Assembly (NCBI GenBank): GCA_003561495.1
Contig: PWWM01000141.1
Location: 1-7,990, forward strand
Length of the DNA stretch: 7,990 nucleotides
Direction of reading: 5' to 3'
Source of the DNA: Gammaproteobacteria bacterium
GTDB taxonomy: Bacteria > Pseudomonadota > Gammaproteobacteria > Xanthomonadales > Wenzhouxiangellaceae
How positions within the stretch are numbered: the stretch's first letter is position 1; every line of letters begins with the position of its first letter. The notes under the pieces were generated by a model that saw nothing but the letters and a program-made list of their open reading frames with translations, did no database searches and was not told the DNA's origin. The position numbers were made by a program, and so were the translations under genes. This document shows, in pieces, positions 1 to 6,571 of the stretch.

Positions 1-728
1 GGCATTGGCAAGGCGGAGGAACCGCGGTGGTGACCGAAACCTGCCAGGGGCGCGACTGGATTGTCGTCTACGAAGGCGACAAACGCAGTGAGATCATGCC
101 GGTAGATGAGATTCCGGCAACCCTTGAGGCAACTATCGGGTTCAATGTCGACAATGCCCTGTTTGCGATCGCCGCAGCAAGAGCAGTCAATCTCGACCAT
201 GGCCTGATTCGACACGCCATGTCCAGCTTCAATGCCGACCATAAGCACAATCCCGGTCGTTTCAATATCTATGATGATTTGCCCTGCAAGGTGGTGGTCG
301 ACCACGCCCAGAATGTCCCGGCAATGAACCATCTGTGCAGTGCCGTGCAGGCCTTGAAGGCACCAGGCCGGAAGATGTTGCTGCTGCGGGGTCTGGGAAA
401 CCGCTCCGACAAGGAGCTCCATGAACTGGCGCGAGCATCGGCCGGGCAATTCGATGTTTACGTCTGCAGTAACTTTTTCGAGCTTCGCGGCCGTCGCCCC
501 GATGAAGTGCCCGACTTGCTCGAACGCGGCTTGCTTGAGCACGGGGTCTCTGCCAAATCAATTCTCAAGATTCCCGATACGGATCAGGCAGTCGATCAAG
601 TGCTGGACATGGCTGGTTGCGGAGATCTTGTCGTGATGCTGTTTCTCGGCGACAGCCATGACTACATTCAAAAGAAGCTCAATAACTGGTCAGGCCGTAA
701 AATTTCGTCGGATAACAAAATCGTCTGA
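1..728 (+). CDS. Cyanophycin synthetase-like Mur ligase, C-terminal part (5' end outside window)
   Basis: The frame is open from position 3 to the TGA at 726-728, giving 241 residues of a protein that begins before the window. A start at the GTG codons near 27 is unlikely because the reading continues upstream without a stop. Visible features are an FNVDNALFAIAAA stretch (end of the Mur-ligase central domain), NPGRFNIYD, a VVVDHAQN segment where this family usually has DYAHNP, then a GNRSDKE segment where cyanophycin synthetases usually have GDRRDE, and a final DLVVMLFLGDS strand. This is the Mur ligase C-terminal domain in the arrangement seen in CphA-type enzymes, which join amino acids by ATP-dependent amide bonds in the cytoplasm. 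The motif changes suggest a divergent subfamily, so cyanophycin as the product is not assured. The ATP-grasp half, if present, would lie upstream. A glycosyltransferase follows after one base, which suggests co-transcription. Confidence 0.75.
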   Translation, partial: HWQGGGTAVVTETCQGRDWIVVYEGDKRSEIMPVDEIPATLEATIGFNVDNALFAIAAARAVNLDHGLIRHAMSSFNADHKHNPGRFNIYDDLPCKVVVDHAQNVPAMNHLCSAVQALKAPGRKMLLLRGLGNRSDKELHELARASAGQFDVYVCSNFFELRGRRPDEVPDLLERGLLEHGVSAKSILKIPDTDQAVDQVLDMAGCGDLVVMLFLGDSHDYIQKKLNNWSGRKISSDNKIV

Positions 729-729
729 T

Positions 730-1665
730 ATGAACTCTGCAAGTATTGCTCTGTGCATGGTCGTCAAGAATGAGGCCAACCGTATTCTGGGTTGTATCGA
801 CAGCGCCTTGGCTGCTGTCGATGAAATTCACATCACTGATACCGGATCGACCGATGGCACTCCCGAGCTGCTCAGACAACGCTACGGCATCAAAGTGGAC
901 CACGGTCAACTTGACCCGGAACGTTGTTACACGATTGCCGACCAGGCCAACAGGCTGTATGAAAAGACCCGCTGTGACTGGATACTCAACCTGGACGCGG
1001 ACGAACGCCTGGTGACGCCCGGTGAAGACTTGCGTTCAGCCATACGTTCAGCTGGATCCGGAGTGAGAGGTTTTTTTGGTGCCTGGCGCAATTATGTGCC
1101 CGGGACCTCAGTATTCGATGACTACAAGCTTTCCCTTTTTCGGCGCGGCCATAGAACACTTGGTCTAGTCCACGACAACGTCCAGACCGATATCCGCCGC
1201 GTCGACCAACACGCCGAGTGGCTGGATGGGTTTGAGATCAGTCATTTTCCCGAGCCCATCAAGATGGATTCGAAACGTCGGCGTTCTCTCTGGCGGCTTG
1301 AAAAGGCCATCCGGATGGAACCGGACTGGCTACGATATCCCTGGTTTTTCGGTTATACCAAATATCTGCAAGGTGAACATGCAAATGCCTGGGAACTGCT
1401 TGATCGCGTTAGACGGGGAAACGCATCTCACTTTCCGGTGGAGTCCTTGAATGCCCGCATGGTGATGACTGCCATCGCGGCAAGCCGAGATGATCGGAAA
1501 CTCGCCCGCTGCCTTATTGGCGAAATGGAATCGCTGCATGCGGCTTTTGCCGGGGATTTCGAGGTCGCCGTCAACTTCGAACTTCCGGGCTGGATCGAGC
1601 ACGCCCGCGATTCGATCGAGTCGGGACACATCGACAAGATCCAGCCACGACGTTTTGCCTGCTGA
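730..1665 (+). CDS. Family 2 glycosyltransferase (GT-A fold, SunS/TPR-glycosyltransferase type)
   Basis: The 311-residue product starts at the ATG one base after the upstream stop. No good Shine-Dalgarno is visible, so translation is probably coupled to the preceding gene. An in-frame start at 658 would overlap that gene and add a non-conserved extension. Residues 5-25 (IALCMVVKNEANRIL) and 36-44 (TDTGSTDGT) form the nucleotide-sugar binding start of a GT2 domain. The DAD at 89-91 in NLDADE is the metal-binding DxD-type motif. YKLSLFRR near 132 and the GFEISHFPEP segment near 167 are typical of the later part of these transferases. Residues 180-300 are helical and may hold degenerate TPR-like repeats. 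The expected role is transfer of a sugar from an NDP-sugar to a glycan, lipid or peptide in the cytoplasm; the acceptor cannot be told. The protein ends abruptly and a frameshifted continuation to 1735 is possible (see findings). Confidence 0.85.
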   Translation: MNSASIALCMVVKNEANRILGCIDSALAAVDEIHITDTGSTDGTPELLRQRYGIKVDHGQLDPERCYTIADQANRLYEKTRCDWILNLDADERLVTPGEDLRSAIRSAGSGVRGFFGAWRNYVPGTSVFDDYKLSLFRRGHRTLGLVHDNVQTDIRRVDQHAEWLDGFEISHFPEPIKMDSKRRRSLWRLEKAIRMEPDWLRYPWFFGYTKYLQGEHANAWELLDRVRRGNASHFPVESLNARMVMTAIAASRDDRKLARCLIGEMESLHAAFAGDFEVAVNFELPGWIEHARDSIESGHIDKIQPRRFAC

Positions 1666-2008
1666 ATGCATTAATGCCGGGGATGAAGAAGCGGCGACAG
1701 GCATTGTTCGATCCGTCTCGAAAGCCCTGCGTTAGGTGGCGCACATGGCTCTTATCTTGCCTTAGCAAGGACTTTTCTGCGCCATTGGCGTGCGGCCGGA
1801 CTGAGACGATAAAAATTCAGAATCCCACGCTCGCCAATACCCGGCAGTGCCGGTTCAGGTCAGCTTCAGTGCCAACGATACGATGGAGAAGGATTCGGCC
1901 TCGTCCTACAAATTTTTCGGCTTGGGCTTGCCAATAATCCAGGTCGGCTCTGCGTGGCCGAAGACCGATATCGAATCCTTCGGCACGGCAGGGCAGGGCC
2001 GGGCGGCT

Positions 2009-2014
2009 TATACT
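2009..2014 (+). promoter_or_regulatory. Possible -10 box (TATACT) of the serine hydrolase
   Basis: TATACT matches five of six consensus positions and lies 47 bases before the ATG, giving a leader of about 40 bases. No convincing -35 hexamer is found 16-18 bases upstream, where the sequence is GC-rich, so this is only a candidate. Confidence 0.25.
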
Positions 2015-2049
2015 TTCTACACTCATCCACCCCCGGCTATCTGACTGGC

Positions 2050-2057
2050 AAGGAAAG
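2050..2057 (+). promoter_or_regulatory. Ribosome binding site AAGGAAAG of the serine hydrolase
   Basis: The AGGA core at 2051-2054 is seven bases before the ATG at 2062. It fixes the start there rather than at the in-frame start at 1954, and the protein then begins with a clean signal peptide. Confidence 0.75.
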
Positions 2058-2061
2058 TTTT

Positions 2062-3321
2062 ATGACACGAATCTTCGCAGGCATCGGGCTTGCACTACTC
2101 GTGCCGGCATTGACCGCGACGCTGCTGATGGCCCAAGATTATCGCGAACTGTTCAAGGAGGTGACGCCGAAGAATTTCGACAGCGGAGGTGAAGTGAGCC
2201 GGCAATTTCACCTGAATGCTGAGTCTTATCTGCGCAGCACCACGATAGCTAGAGTTGGGGAGACGCGTCCTTTGAGGCGAAACCTGAGCAGTAAGCTTGC
2301 ATCGTTTCCGGTCACGTTTGAGGGAAGGACGGCTGCGTTTTCGGCTTACGTGGAGTCGGATCCACTGCTTGATGGCGTGATCGTTCTTCACCATGGTGAA
2401 ATCGTGTTCGAGGCCTACCCGAACATGCAGCCCTGGCAGCGGCACTACGCCTGGTCGGTGACCAAAGTGTTGACCTCCACTGTCCTTGCGTCATTGGTGG
2501 CCGAGGGTCTTGTAGACATGAGTGAGGGAGTAGACCGCTACGTTCCGGAGCTTGCGGGCACCGCCTGGGCCGGAACCCGTGTGCAGGACGTTGCCAACAT
2601 GGCTTCCGGAATAGATTGCCTTGATAGTGATGGCTACCAGGACACGTCGACCTGCATCTATCGAATGGAGGAAGCGCTGGGTGTTACCGCATCGACGGGT
2701 CCTCCCGTGGCTTTACTGGAACATCTCCGGGCCATGGAGCGCCGCCGGCCGGCGGGTACTCACAACGAATACGTTTCGGCAAACACCAACGTGCTGATGC
2801 TGATTATCGAGAATGTGACCCAACAGTCATACGCCGATGCGGTTCGGACAAGAATCTGGAGCCGCATAGGGGCCGAATCTGATGCATTGATGACGGTCAG
2901 TGCCGAGGGCTATGCTTACGGTTCCGGAGGGCTTAGCGCGAGACTGCGAGATATGGCGCGGTTTGGTCTTGTATTTACCGAACCGCAGCGTTTCGATGAT
3001 GTCGCCGGTGGCATGATCGCGGATATTCAGGCGGGCGCTGGTGTTGCGCTTTCCAGGGATGTGCTGGAGAGCCCTGGAAGCGAGTACGGCAAGGATTTGC
3101 CAACGCGGGCTGCCTGGCAGTGGGACGAGATATGGGATGACGGCGCCATGTACAAGGCAGGATATCTTGGCCAGGGTCTGTATGTTGATCCAGACCGGAG
3201 CCTGGTCATTGCCTGGTTTGGAACCGGCCTCGACTACAGCGAGCAAATCAACAACATGAGACCGGTGGCTCGGCAATTGGCGGTCTCGGAGTTGTTTGCC
3301 GCGCCACCGTCCGACCCGTGA
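2062..3321 (+). CDS. Secreted serine hydrolase, beta-lactamase/NylB-type family
   Basis: The 419-residue protein begins with a typical Sec signal peptide: a basic start (MTR), a hydrophobic stretch at 5-22, and a likely cut near MAQ-D at 25-26. It therefore acts in the periplasm or outside. The catalytic domain covers about 85-405. SVTK at 132-135 is the SxxK motif with nucleophile S132 and base K135. Y237 in EYVSANTNVL is the likely second-motif tyrosine, in the SANT context seen in 6-aminohexanoate-dimer hydrolase-like members. GSGGLSARLRDMARFG near 287-302 and GYLGQGLYVDP near 367-377 are conserved stretches of PF00144 (Beta-lactamase family) proteins. Members include esterases, D-aminopeptidases, amide hydrolases and class C beta-lactamases, so the substrate cannot be named, and true beta-lactamase activity is not implied. 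The N-terminal 26-84 region is an extra segment of unknown role. It stands alone, with no operon partner on either side. Confidence 0.88.
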   Translation: MTRIFAGIGLALLVPALTATLLMAQDYRELFKEVTPKNFDSGGEVSRQFHLNAESYLRSTTIARVGETRPLRRNLSSKLASFPVTFEGRTAAFSAYVESDPLLDGVIVLHHGEIVFEAYPNMQPWQRHYAWSVTKVLTSTVLASLVAEGLVDMSEGVDRYVPELAGTAWAGTRVQDVANMASGIDCLDSDGYQDTSTCIYRMEEALGVTASTGPPVALLEHLRAMERRRPAGTHNEYVSANTNVLMLIIENVTQQSYADAVRTRIWSRIGAESDALMTVSAEGYAYGSGGLSARLRDMARFGLVFTEPQRFDDVAGGMIADIQAGAGVALSRDVLESPGSEYGKDLPTRAAWQWDEIWDDGAMYKAGYLGQGLYVDPDRSLVIAWFGTGLDYSEQINNMRPVARQLAVSELFAAPPSDP

Positions 3322-3566
3322 ACTGGCCATCCGTGCCTTGATGGTTGATGTCCTCGATGAGGGCGCACAGTTTCTTGCGTATTTTCGCGCCCGCTTGCCG
3401 CGAGAACACGCCAGTCTGCAAATTGGTGCGGCCCTCCAAAGCCCACAAGCCATCGAGCATCGCAATATCCTGCAGACCGATTGTGCTCATTCCGACGATG
3501 CCTGATTGCGATTCGATCTGATTACCGGCGCAGTCATCGGCACGGGGGATGGGACCAGCCTTTCGA
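3322..3566. other. Gap between serine hydrolase and tenA promoter
   Basis: No confident gene is seen. On the minus strand an 80-codon frame (3490 down to 3248) starts with ATG and reads protein-like for about 55 codons with G/C-biased third positions (for example the segment AKIRKKLCALIEDINHQG), then runs antisense into the hydrolase 3' end. It has no clear ribosome binding site and no family I recognise. A plus-strand frame (3296-3505) is open across the same bases, so at least one of the two is a shadow. No strong terminator for the hydrolase was found. Confidence 0.4.
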
Positions 3567-3596
3567 TTGACAGACGACCTCGAACTTGCCTATCCT
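3567..3596 (+). promoter_or_regulatory. Sigma70-like promoter of the TPP riboswitch-tenA unit
   Basis: A perfect -35 hexamer TTGACA (3567-3572) is followed after 18 bases by TATCCT (3591-3596), a four-of-six match to the -10 consensus. The predicted transcription start is about 3602-3604, just before the first base of the riboswitch P1 stem. The position directly in front of the aptamer makes the call stronger than the -10 alone would. Confidence 0.65.
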
Positions 3597-3604
3597 GACC
3601 TGAG

Positions 3605-3684
3605 AAGTCAGGGGTGTCCCGCCATTGGCGGGGCTGAGAGCATACCCTTCACCTGATCCGGGTCATGCCGGCGTAGGGAGACTT
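3605..3684 (+). promoter_or_regulatory. TPP (thiamin pyrophosphate) riboswitch, THI element
   Basis: The aptamer shows all expected parts. P1 is closed by AAGTC (3605-3609) with GACTT (3680-3684). P3 is a perfect 6-bp stem CCCGCC/GGCGGG (3618-3623 with 3627-3632) with a three-base loop, so its variable arm is minimal. The conserved CTGAGA (3634-3639) recognises the pyrimidine ring. ACCTGAT (3651-3657), the CCGG/CCGG stem (3658-3661 with 3668-3671) and GCGTAGGGA (3671-3679) form the pyrophosphate-binding arm. It binds TPP in the nascent mRNA and should repress the downstream gene when thiamin pyrophosphate is plentiful. The target, tenA, starts 123 bases after the aptamer, consistent with thiamin salvage. 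Confidence 0.95.
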
Positions 3685-3700
3685 GGTCTGATCGATTGTT

Positions 3701-3762
3701 GCGTCATGCCGTTTCGACAACTCAAGGATGTCGATGCACGGTGCGATGGTCGAGAGTGACGC
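3701..3762 (+). promoter_or_regulatory. Imperfect long stem-loop between riboswitch and tenA, possible expression platform
   Basis: GCGTCA (3701-3706) can pair with TGACGC (3757-3762). Nested inside are CCGT (3709-3712) with ACGG (3738-3741), and TCGACA (3714-3719) with TGTCGA (3729-3734). No T-run follows, so it does not look like an intrinsic terminator. Control could be by access to the ribosome binding site or by Rho. The role is inference from position and complementarity only. Confidence 0.4.
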
Positions 3763-3797
3763 TCCGGGCTTCGAAACATGCCAATGCAAACCTCAGT

Positions 3798-3803
3798 GGA
3801 GAG
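3798..3803 (+). promoter_or_regulatory. Ribosome binding site GGAGAG of tenA
   Basis: GGAGAG ends four bases before the ATG at 3808 and supports that start over the in-frame ATG at 3778, which has no comparable site. TTGG at the end of the aptamer region (3683-3686) can pair with CCAA at 3805-3808, a weak possible route to masking the start. Confidence 0.65.
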
Positions 3804-3807
3804 TCCA

Positions 3808-4503
3808 ATGACCGAACGTGCTTTCGATGTCCCGCCCTTTGCCGCCCGATGCCTCGACGCCTCCCGATCGATGTGGGGTGCTTCTTTGGAGCATCCCTTC
3901 GTGCTCGCGCTTGCCGACGGAAGCCTGGATCGCAACCTCTTTCGCTTCTATCAGATGCAGGATGCACGCTATCTGGAAGCCTTTTCCGATGCGGCCGCGC
4001 TGATCTCGACACGGGTGATCTTGCCCGAGGACAAGCTGTGGTTCATTGATGCCGCGCGCATGGCCCTGGTCGTGGAGGGCGAACTCCATGCCGGCTACGG
4101 CAAGCAACTGGGGTACGGTCCGGAAGATATCGCAGCCATTGAACTGACACCCAACAACCGCGCTTACCAGAACCATATGATCGAGGCCGCAACCCGGGGC
4201 AGTCTGGTGGAGGCGGTCGCGGCGCTTGTCCCCTGTCCCTGGCTGTATGTCGAACTCGGGCAGCATCTCCTCGAGCGTCTGGGCCGGATCGAGGACGATC
4301 ATCCTTACGCCGACTGGCTGAGAATGTATTCCGACCCGGGGTTCAACGAGTACATGCAGAACATCCTGGCCCGTCTGCAGCGCTTTGCCGATGGCGTCGA
4401 TGAACCGACCCGACAGCGCGCCATCAATTCCTTCAAGGTCAGCGTACGCTACGAGTGGATGTTCTGGCAGCAAGCCTGGGAACAGCAGAACTGGCCGATC
4501 TGA
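3808..4503 (+). CDS. tenA: TenA family thiaminase II / aminopyrimidine aminohydrolase
   Basis: The 231-residue protein has the usual TenA length and an all-helical sequence. Residues matching the Bacillus subtilis TenA active site are present: D52 and Y55 in QDARYLEAF, Y120 in NRAYQNHM, the catalytic C143 in LVPCPWLY, Y147, and the late glutamate E216 in RYEWMFWQQAW. Y174 probably corresponds to the remaining active-site tyrosine. The known reaction of C-type TenA is hydrolysis of 4-amino-5-aminomethyl-2-methylpyrimidine to the hydroxymethyl pyrimidine HMP, which salvages degraded thiamin; thiamin cleavage is a side activity. It acts in the cytoplasm and feeds HMP to ThiD. The gene stands alone behind a TPP riboswitch, so it should be made when TPP is low. 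The start is chosen from GGAGAG four bases upstream; an ATG ten codons earlier is possible but poorer. Confidence 0.93.
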   Translation: MTERAFDVPPFAARCLDASRSMWGASLEHPFVLALADGSLDRNLFRFYQMQDARYLEAFSDAAALISTRVILPEDKLWFIDAARMALVVEGELHAGYGKQLGYGPEDIAAIELTPNNRAYQNHMIEAATRGSLVEAVAALVPCPWLYVELGQHLLERLGRIEDDHPYADWLRMYSDPGFNEYMQNILARLQRFADGVDEPTRQRAINSFKVSVRYEWMFWQQAWEQQNWPI

Positions 4504-4522
4504 ACGTACCAAGGGAAATCCC

Positions 4523-4557
4523 GAAAGCGCCTGGGTATTCCAGATATCCGGGCTTTC
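4523..4557. terminator. Strong hairpin in the convergent tenA/deaD gap
   Basis: GAAAGC (4523-4528) pairs with GCTTTC (4552-4557). After single-base bulges at 4529 and 4532 the pairing continues through CC/GG, GG/CC and GTAT/ATAT, leaving a five-base loop (4539-4543) and about 14 pairs in all. It begins 20 bases after the tenA stop. No T-run follows on either strand, so it may be a Rho-assisted stop or 3'-end protecting structure rather than a classic intrinsic terminator. Confidence 0.5.
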
Positions 4558-4563
4558 AAGGGC

Positions 4564-4650
4564 CGCTGAAGTGTGGTCGCTGCAGCGGATCGGCGGCAGG
4601 GGTGCAACGCTCCTGATGGGCTTCAGCGCCGTCCCTGTCTTGAGTTTTTT
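4564..4650 (+). terminator. Inverted repeat CGCTGAAG/CTTCAGCG followed by a T-run
   Basis: CGCTGAAG (4564-4571) and CTTCAGCG (4621-4628) are perfect complements 49 bases apart. Between them lies the 10-base palindrome CGCTGCAGCG (4578-4587). Six T residues follow at 4645-4650. The loop is long and the T-run is 16 bases after the stem, so terminator function is uncertain. Confidence 0.25.
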
Positions 4651-4683
4651 AGAAGTATCAAATGGGCAGGATTCGCACCACCC

Positions 4684-6480
4684 TCATTTCCTGACCTTCC
4701 TGTTGCCATGGCCCGCCTTCTTCTGCGCGCGGGTCAGGAACGGGCGTTTCTGTGGTGCACGGCGATCGGAACGCGGCGGACGCTCGAAGCTTTTCGGACG
4801 CTGACCAGGTCCTTTATCCGGCTGGATTCGCAGGGGTTGGCCGGCTACACGCACACCGGCCAGGTGATCGAGTACGGCTGAATCCAGATCAGCCGGCAGG
4901 TCGACCAGGCTGAAATGCTCTTGAATCCGGACCCGACCGATGTGGCCGGCATCCAGCTTCGCCTCGTTGGCGATGGCGCCGACGATATTGCCGGGCCCAA
5001 CCCCATGGCTACGCCCCACCTCAATGCGGTAGGTTGCCTTGTCCTGGTCGTCGGTTGGCCGACGAGACGGTCGTTCCGATCGGTCCGGCCGGCGCCCTTT
5101 TTCATGCTTGCGATCGGGGCGAGGTGCAAAGTTTGCCGGGGGCTCGCGTTCACTCAGCAAGAGATCGTCGCCGCCGCGCAGCAGGCGCGCCAGGGCGGCG
5201 GCGATATCGACCATGTCAGCGCCGGTCTCGGCCTGGCAGGCCTGGGCCACCTCGCGGTATAGATCCAGTTCCTCGGTTTGCAGTGCACCGGCCACGGCCG
5301 CCTTGAAGCGTGCAACGCGTTGTTCGTTGACATCGGCCACCGACGGAACGCCCATTGCTTCGATCGGCTGCCGGGTGGCCCGTTCGATGGCCCGCAACAT
5401 GCCGCGTTCACGCGGCGCGACAAACAGAATCGCTTCTCCGGCTCGCCCGGCCCGACCGGTACGCCCGATGCGATGCACATAGGCCTCGGTGTCATAGGGA
5501 ATGTCGTAGTTCACCACGTGGCTGACCCGCTCGACATCCAGCCCGCGCGCGGCCACGTCAGTGGCCACCAGGATGTCGATTTCGCCCTTGCGCAGTTTAT
5601 CGACCAGTTGTTCGCGTTGGTTCTGCGGCACATCGCCATTGAGCGCGGCGGCTGAAAACCCGCGCGCATTGAGCCGACTGGCCAGTTCCTCGGTCGCCAC
5701 CCGGGTACGGGCAAACACGATCATGCCGTCGAACGGCTCGACCTCCAGAATCCGGGTCAGTGCATCGAGCTTGTGTAAGCCGCTGACCAGCCAGTAGCGC
5801 TGGCGGATCGAGGCGGCCGTCGACGTCTTCGCCTGGATGGTGACTTCCTCGGCATCCTTGAGATAGCGCTGGGCGATTCGCCGGATCGGCTTCGGCATGG
5901 TCGCCGAAAACAGCGCAATCTGGCAGTTTTCCGGAGTCTTGGCAAGTACCTGCTCGACATCATCGATAAAGCCCATGCGCAGCATTTCATCGGCCTCATC
6001 GAGCACCAGTGTGTCCAGTCCGCTTAGATCCAGCGTGCCCTTGTTGATGTGATCGATCACTCTTCCCGGTGTGCCGACCACCACATCCGCACCACGGCGC
6101 AGGCCAGCCAACTGCGGCCCGTATGCCTGGCCACCGTAAATCGGCAATACATGAAAACCCGGTAAATGCGCCGCGTAGCGGTGAAACGCCTCGGCGACCT
6201 GGATCGCCAGCTCGCGTGTCGGCGCCAGCACGAGTGCGGCCGGCTTGGATTGCGTCTGCCTCAGCCGCGCCAGCACCGGCAACGCAAACGCCGCCGTCTT
6301 ACCAGTGCCTGTCTGCGCCTGCCCGACCAGGTCGCGCCCGTCCATCAACACCGGAATCGTTTTCGACTGAATCGGCGAAGGTGCTTCGTACCCCAGCTCC
6401 ACCAAGGCCCTCAACAACTCCTCCGGCAAGCCCAAGGCGACGAACCCACTGTCCTGCTCACTGCGATCCTGTTCAGGCAT
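4684..6480 (-). CDS. deaD: ATP-dependent RNA helicase DeaD (CsdA), DEAD-box family
   Basis: The 598-residue protein carries the full DEAD-box core: Q-motif region near 13-40, Walker A AQTGTGKT (55-62), PTRELA (88-92), GG and TPGR, the DEAD box at 161-164, SAT (192-194), MIVFARTR (253-260), ATDVAARGLD and HRIGRTGR (337-344). A helical region at about 360-440 matches the DeaD dimerisation domain. A DbpA-type RNA-binding domain follows at about 483-552, starting with YRIEVGRSHGVG and including IVGAIANEA. The tail from 555 is rich in R, K and P. This order is characteristic of DeaD rather than RhlE, RhlB or SrmB. DeaD unwinds structured RNA in the cytoplasm, helping 50S ribosome assembly, mRNA decay and growth in the cold. 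The ATG at 6480 is preferred over a TTG 16 codons upstream because the extra residues look unrelated to the family; the ribosome binding site is weak for both. It is convergent with tenA. I saw no clear promoter in the short upstream gap. Confidence 0.95.
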   Translation of the reverse strand: MPEQDRSEQDSGFVALGLPEELLRALVELGYEAPSPIQSKTIPVLMDGRDLVGQAQTGTGKTAAFALPVLARLRQTQSKPAALVLAPTRELAIQVAEAFHRYAAHLPGFHVLPIYGGQAYGPQLAGLRRGADVVVGTPGRVIDHINKGTLDLSGLDTLVLDEADEMLRMGFIDDVEQVLAKTPENCQIALFSATMPKPIRRIAQRYLKDAEEVTIQAKTSTAASIRQRYWLVSGLHKLDALTRILEVEPFDGMIVFARTRVATEELASRLNARGFSAAALNGDVPQNQREQLVDKLRKGEIDILVATDVAARGLDVERVSHVVNYDIPYDTEAYVHRIGRTGRAGRAGEAILFVAPRERGMLRAIERATRQPIEAMGVPSVADVNEQRVARFKAAVAGALQTEELDLYREVAQACQAETGADMVDIAAALARLLRGGDDLLLSEREPPANFAPRPDRKHEKGRRPDRSERPSRRPTDDQDKATYRIEVGRSHGVGPGNIVGAIANEAKLDAGHIGRVRIQEHFSLVDLPADLDSAVLDHLAGVRVAGQPLRIQPDKGPGQRPKSFERPPRSDRRAPQKRPFLTRAQKKAGHGNRKVRK

Positions 6481-6571
6481 GACTCGAATCAATGACAACC
6501 AGAACGCATGGTAACCCAGCCTCTGCAATATCGGTCGTCCCCGAGTACATTGTTCCGGCCGCGGGAAATGA

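Larger units (their letters stand above)
1666..2061. other. Gene-poor gap between glycosyltransferase and serine hydrolase
   Basis: No recognisable gene lies here. The first 70 bases read well in a second frame to a TAG at 1733-1735, possibly the displaced C-terminus of the glycosyltransferase. A small 5-bp hairpin (CTTGC 1756-1760 with GCAAG 1765-1769) followed shortly by TTTT is a weak terminator candidate. From about 1805 to 2044 the plus strand is open in one frame with protein-like composition (for example the segment FFGLGLPIIQVGSAWPK), but no start with a ribosome binding site is visible and I do not recognise the family. The minus strand is also open over 1817-2026, so the signal is ambiguous. 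The last 50 bases hold the likely promoter and ribosome binding site of the hydrolase. Confidence 0.5.

Noticed and set aside
1954..2061. Upstream in-frame start of the serine hydrolase
   Set aside because: It adds 36 residues before a clean signal peptide and lacks a ribosome binding site; AAGGAAAG before 2062 decides the start.
2827..3465. Minus-strand open frame of 212 codons opposite the serine hydrolase
   Set aside because: It is antisense to the conserved hydrolase motifs, with a composition rich in R, S and C typical of shadow frames in GC-rich genes.
3594..3612. Hairpin CCTGAC/GTCAGG that would compete with the riboswitch P1 stem
   Set aside because: Its left arm overlaps the -10 box of the predicted promoter, so it would lie before the transcription start and not be in the mRNA. 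It would matter only if an upstream promoter is used.
3793..4512. Long minus-strand open frame opposite tenA (239 codons)
   Set aside because: It is a shadow of tenA: the plus-strand frame has all TenA active-site residues, a riboswitch and a ribosome binding site, while the minus frame shows no family features.
5039..5482. Plus-strand frames of 115-147 codons opposite deaD
   Set aside because: These are R/S/P-rich shadow frames over a gene whose minus-strand motifs are unmistakable.
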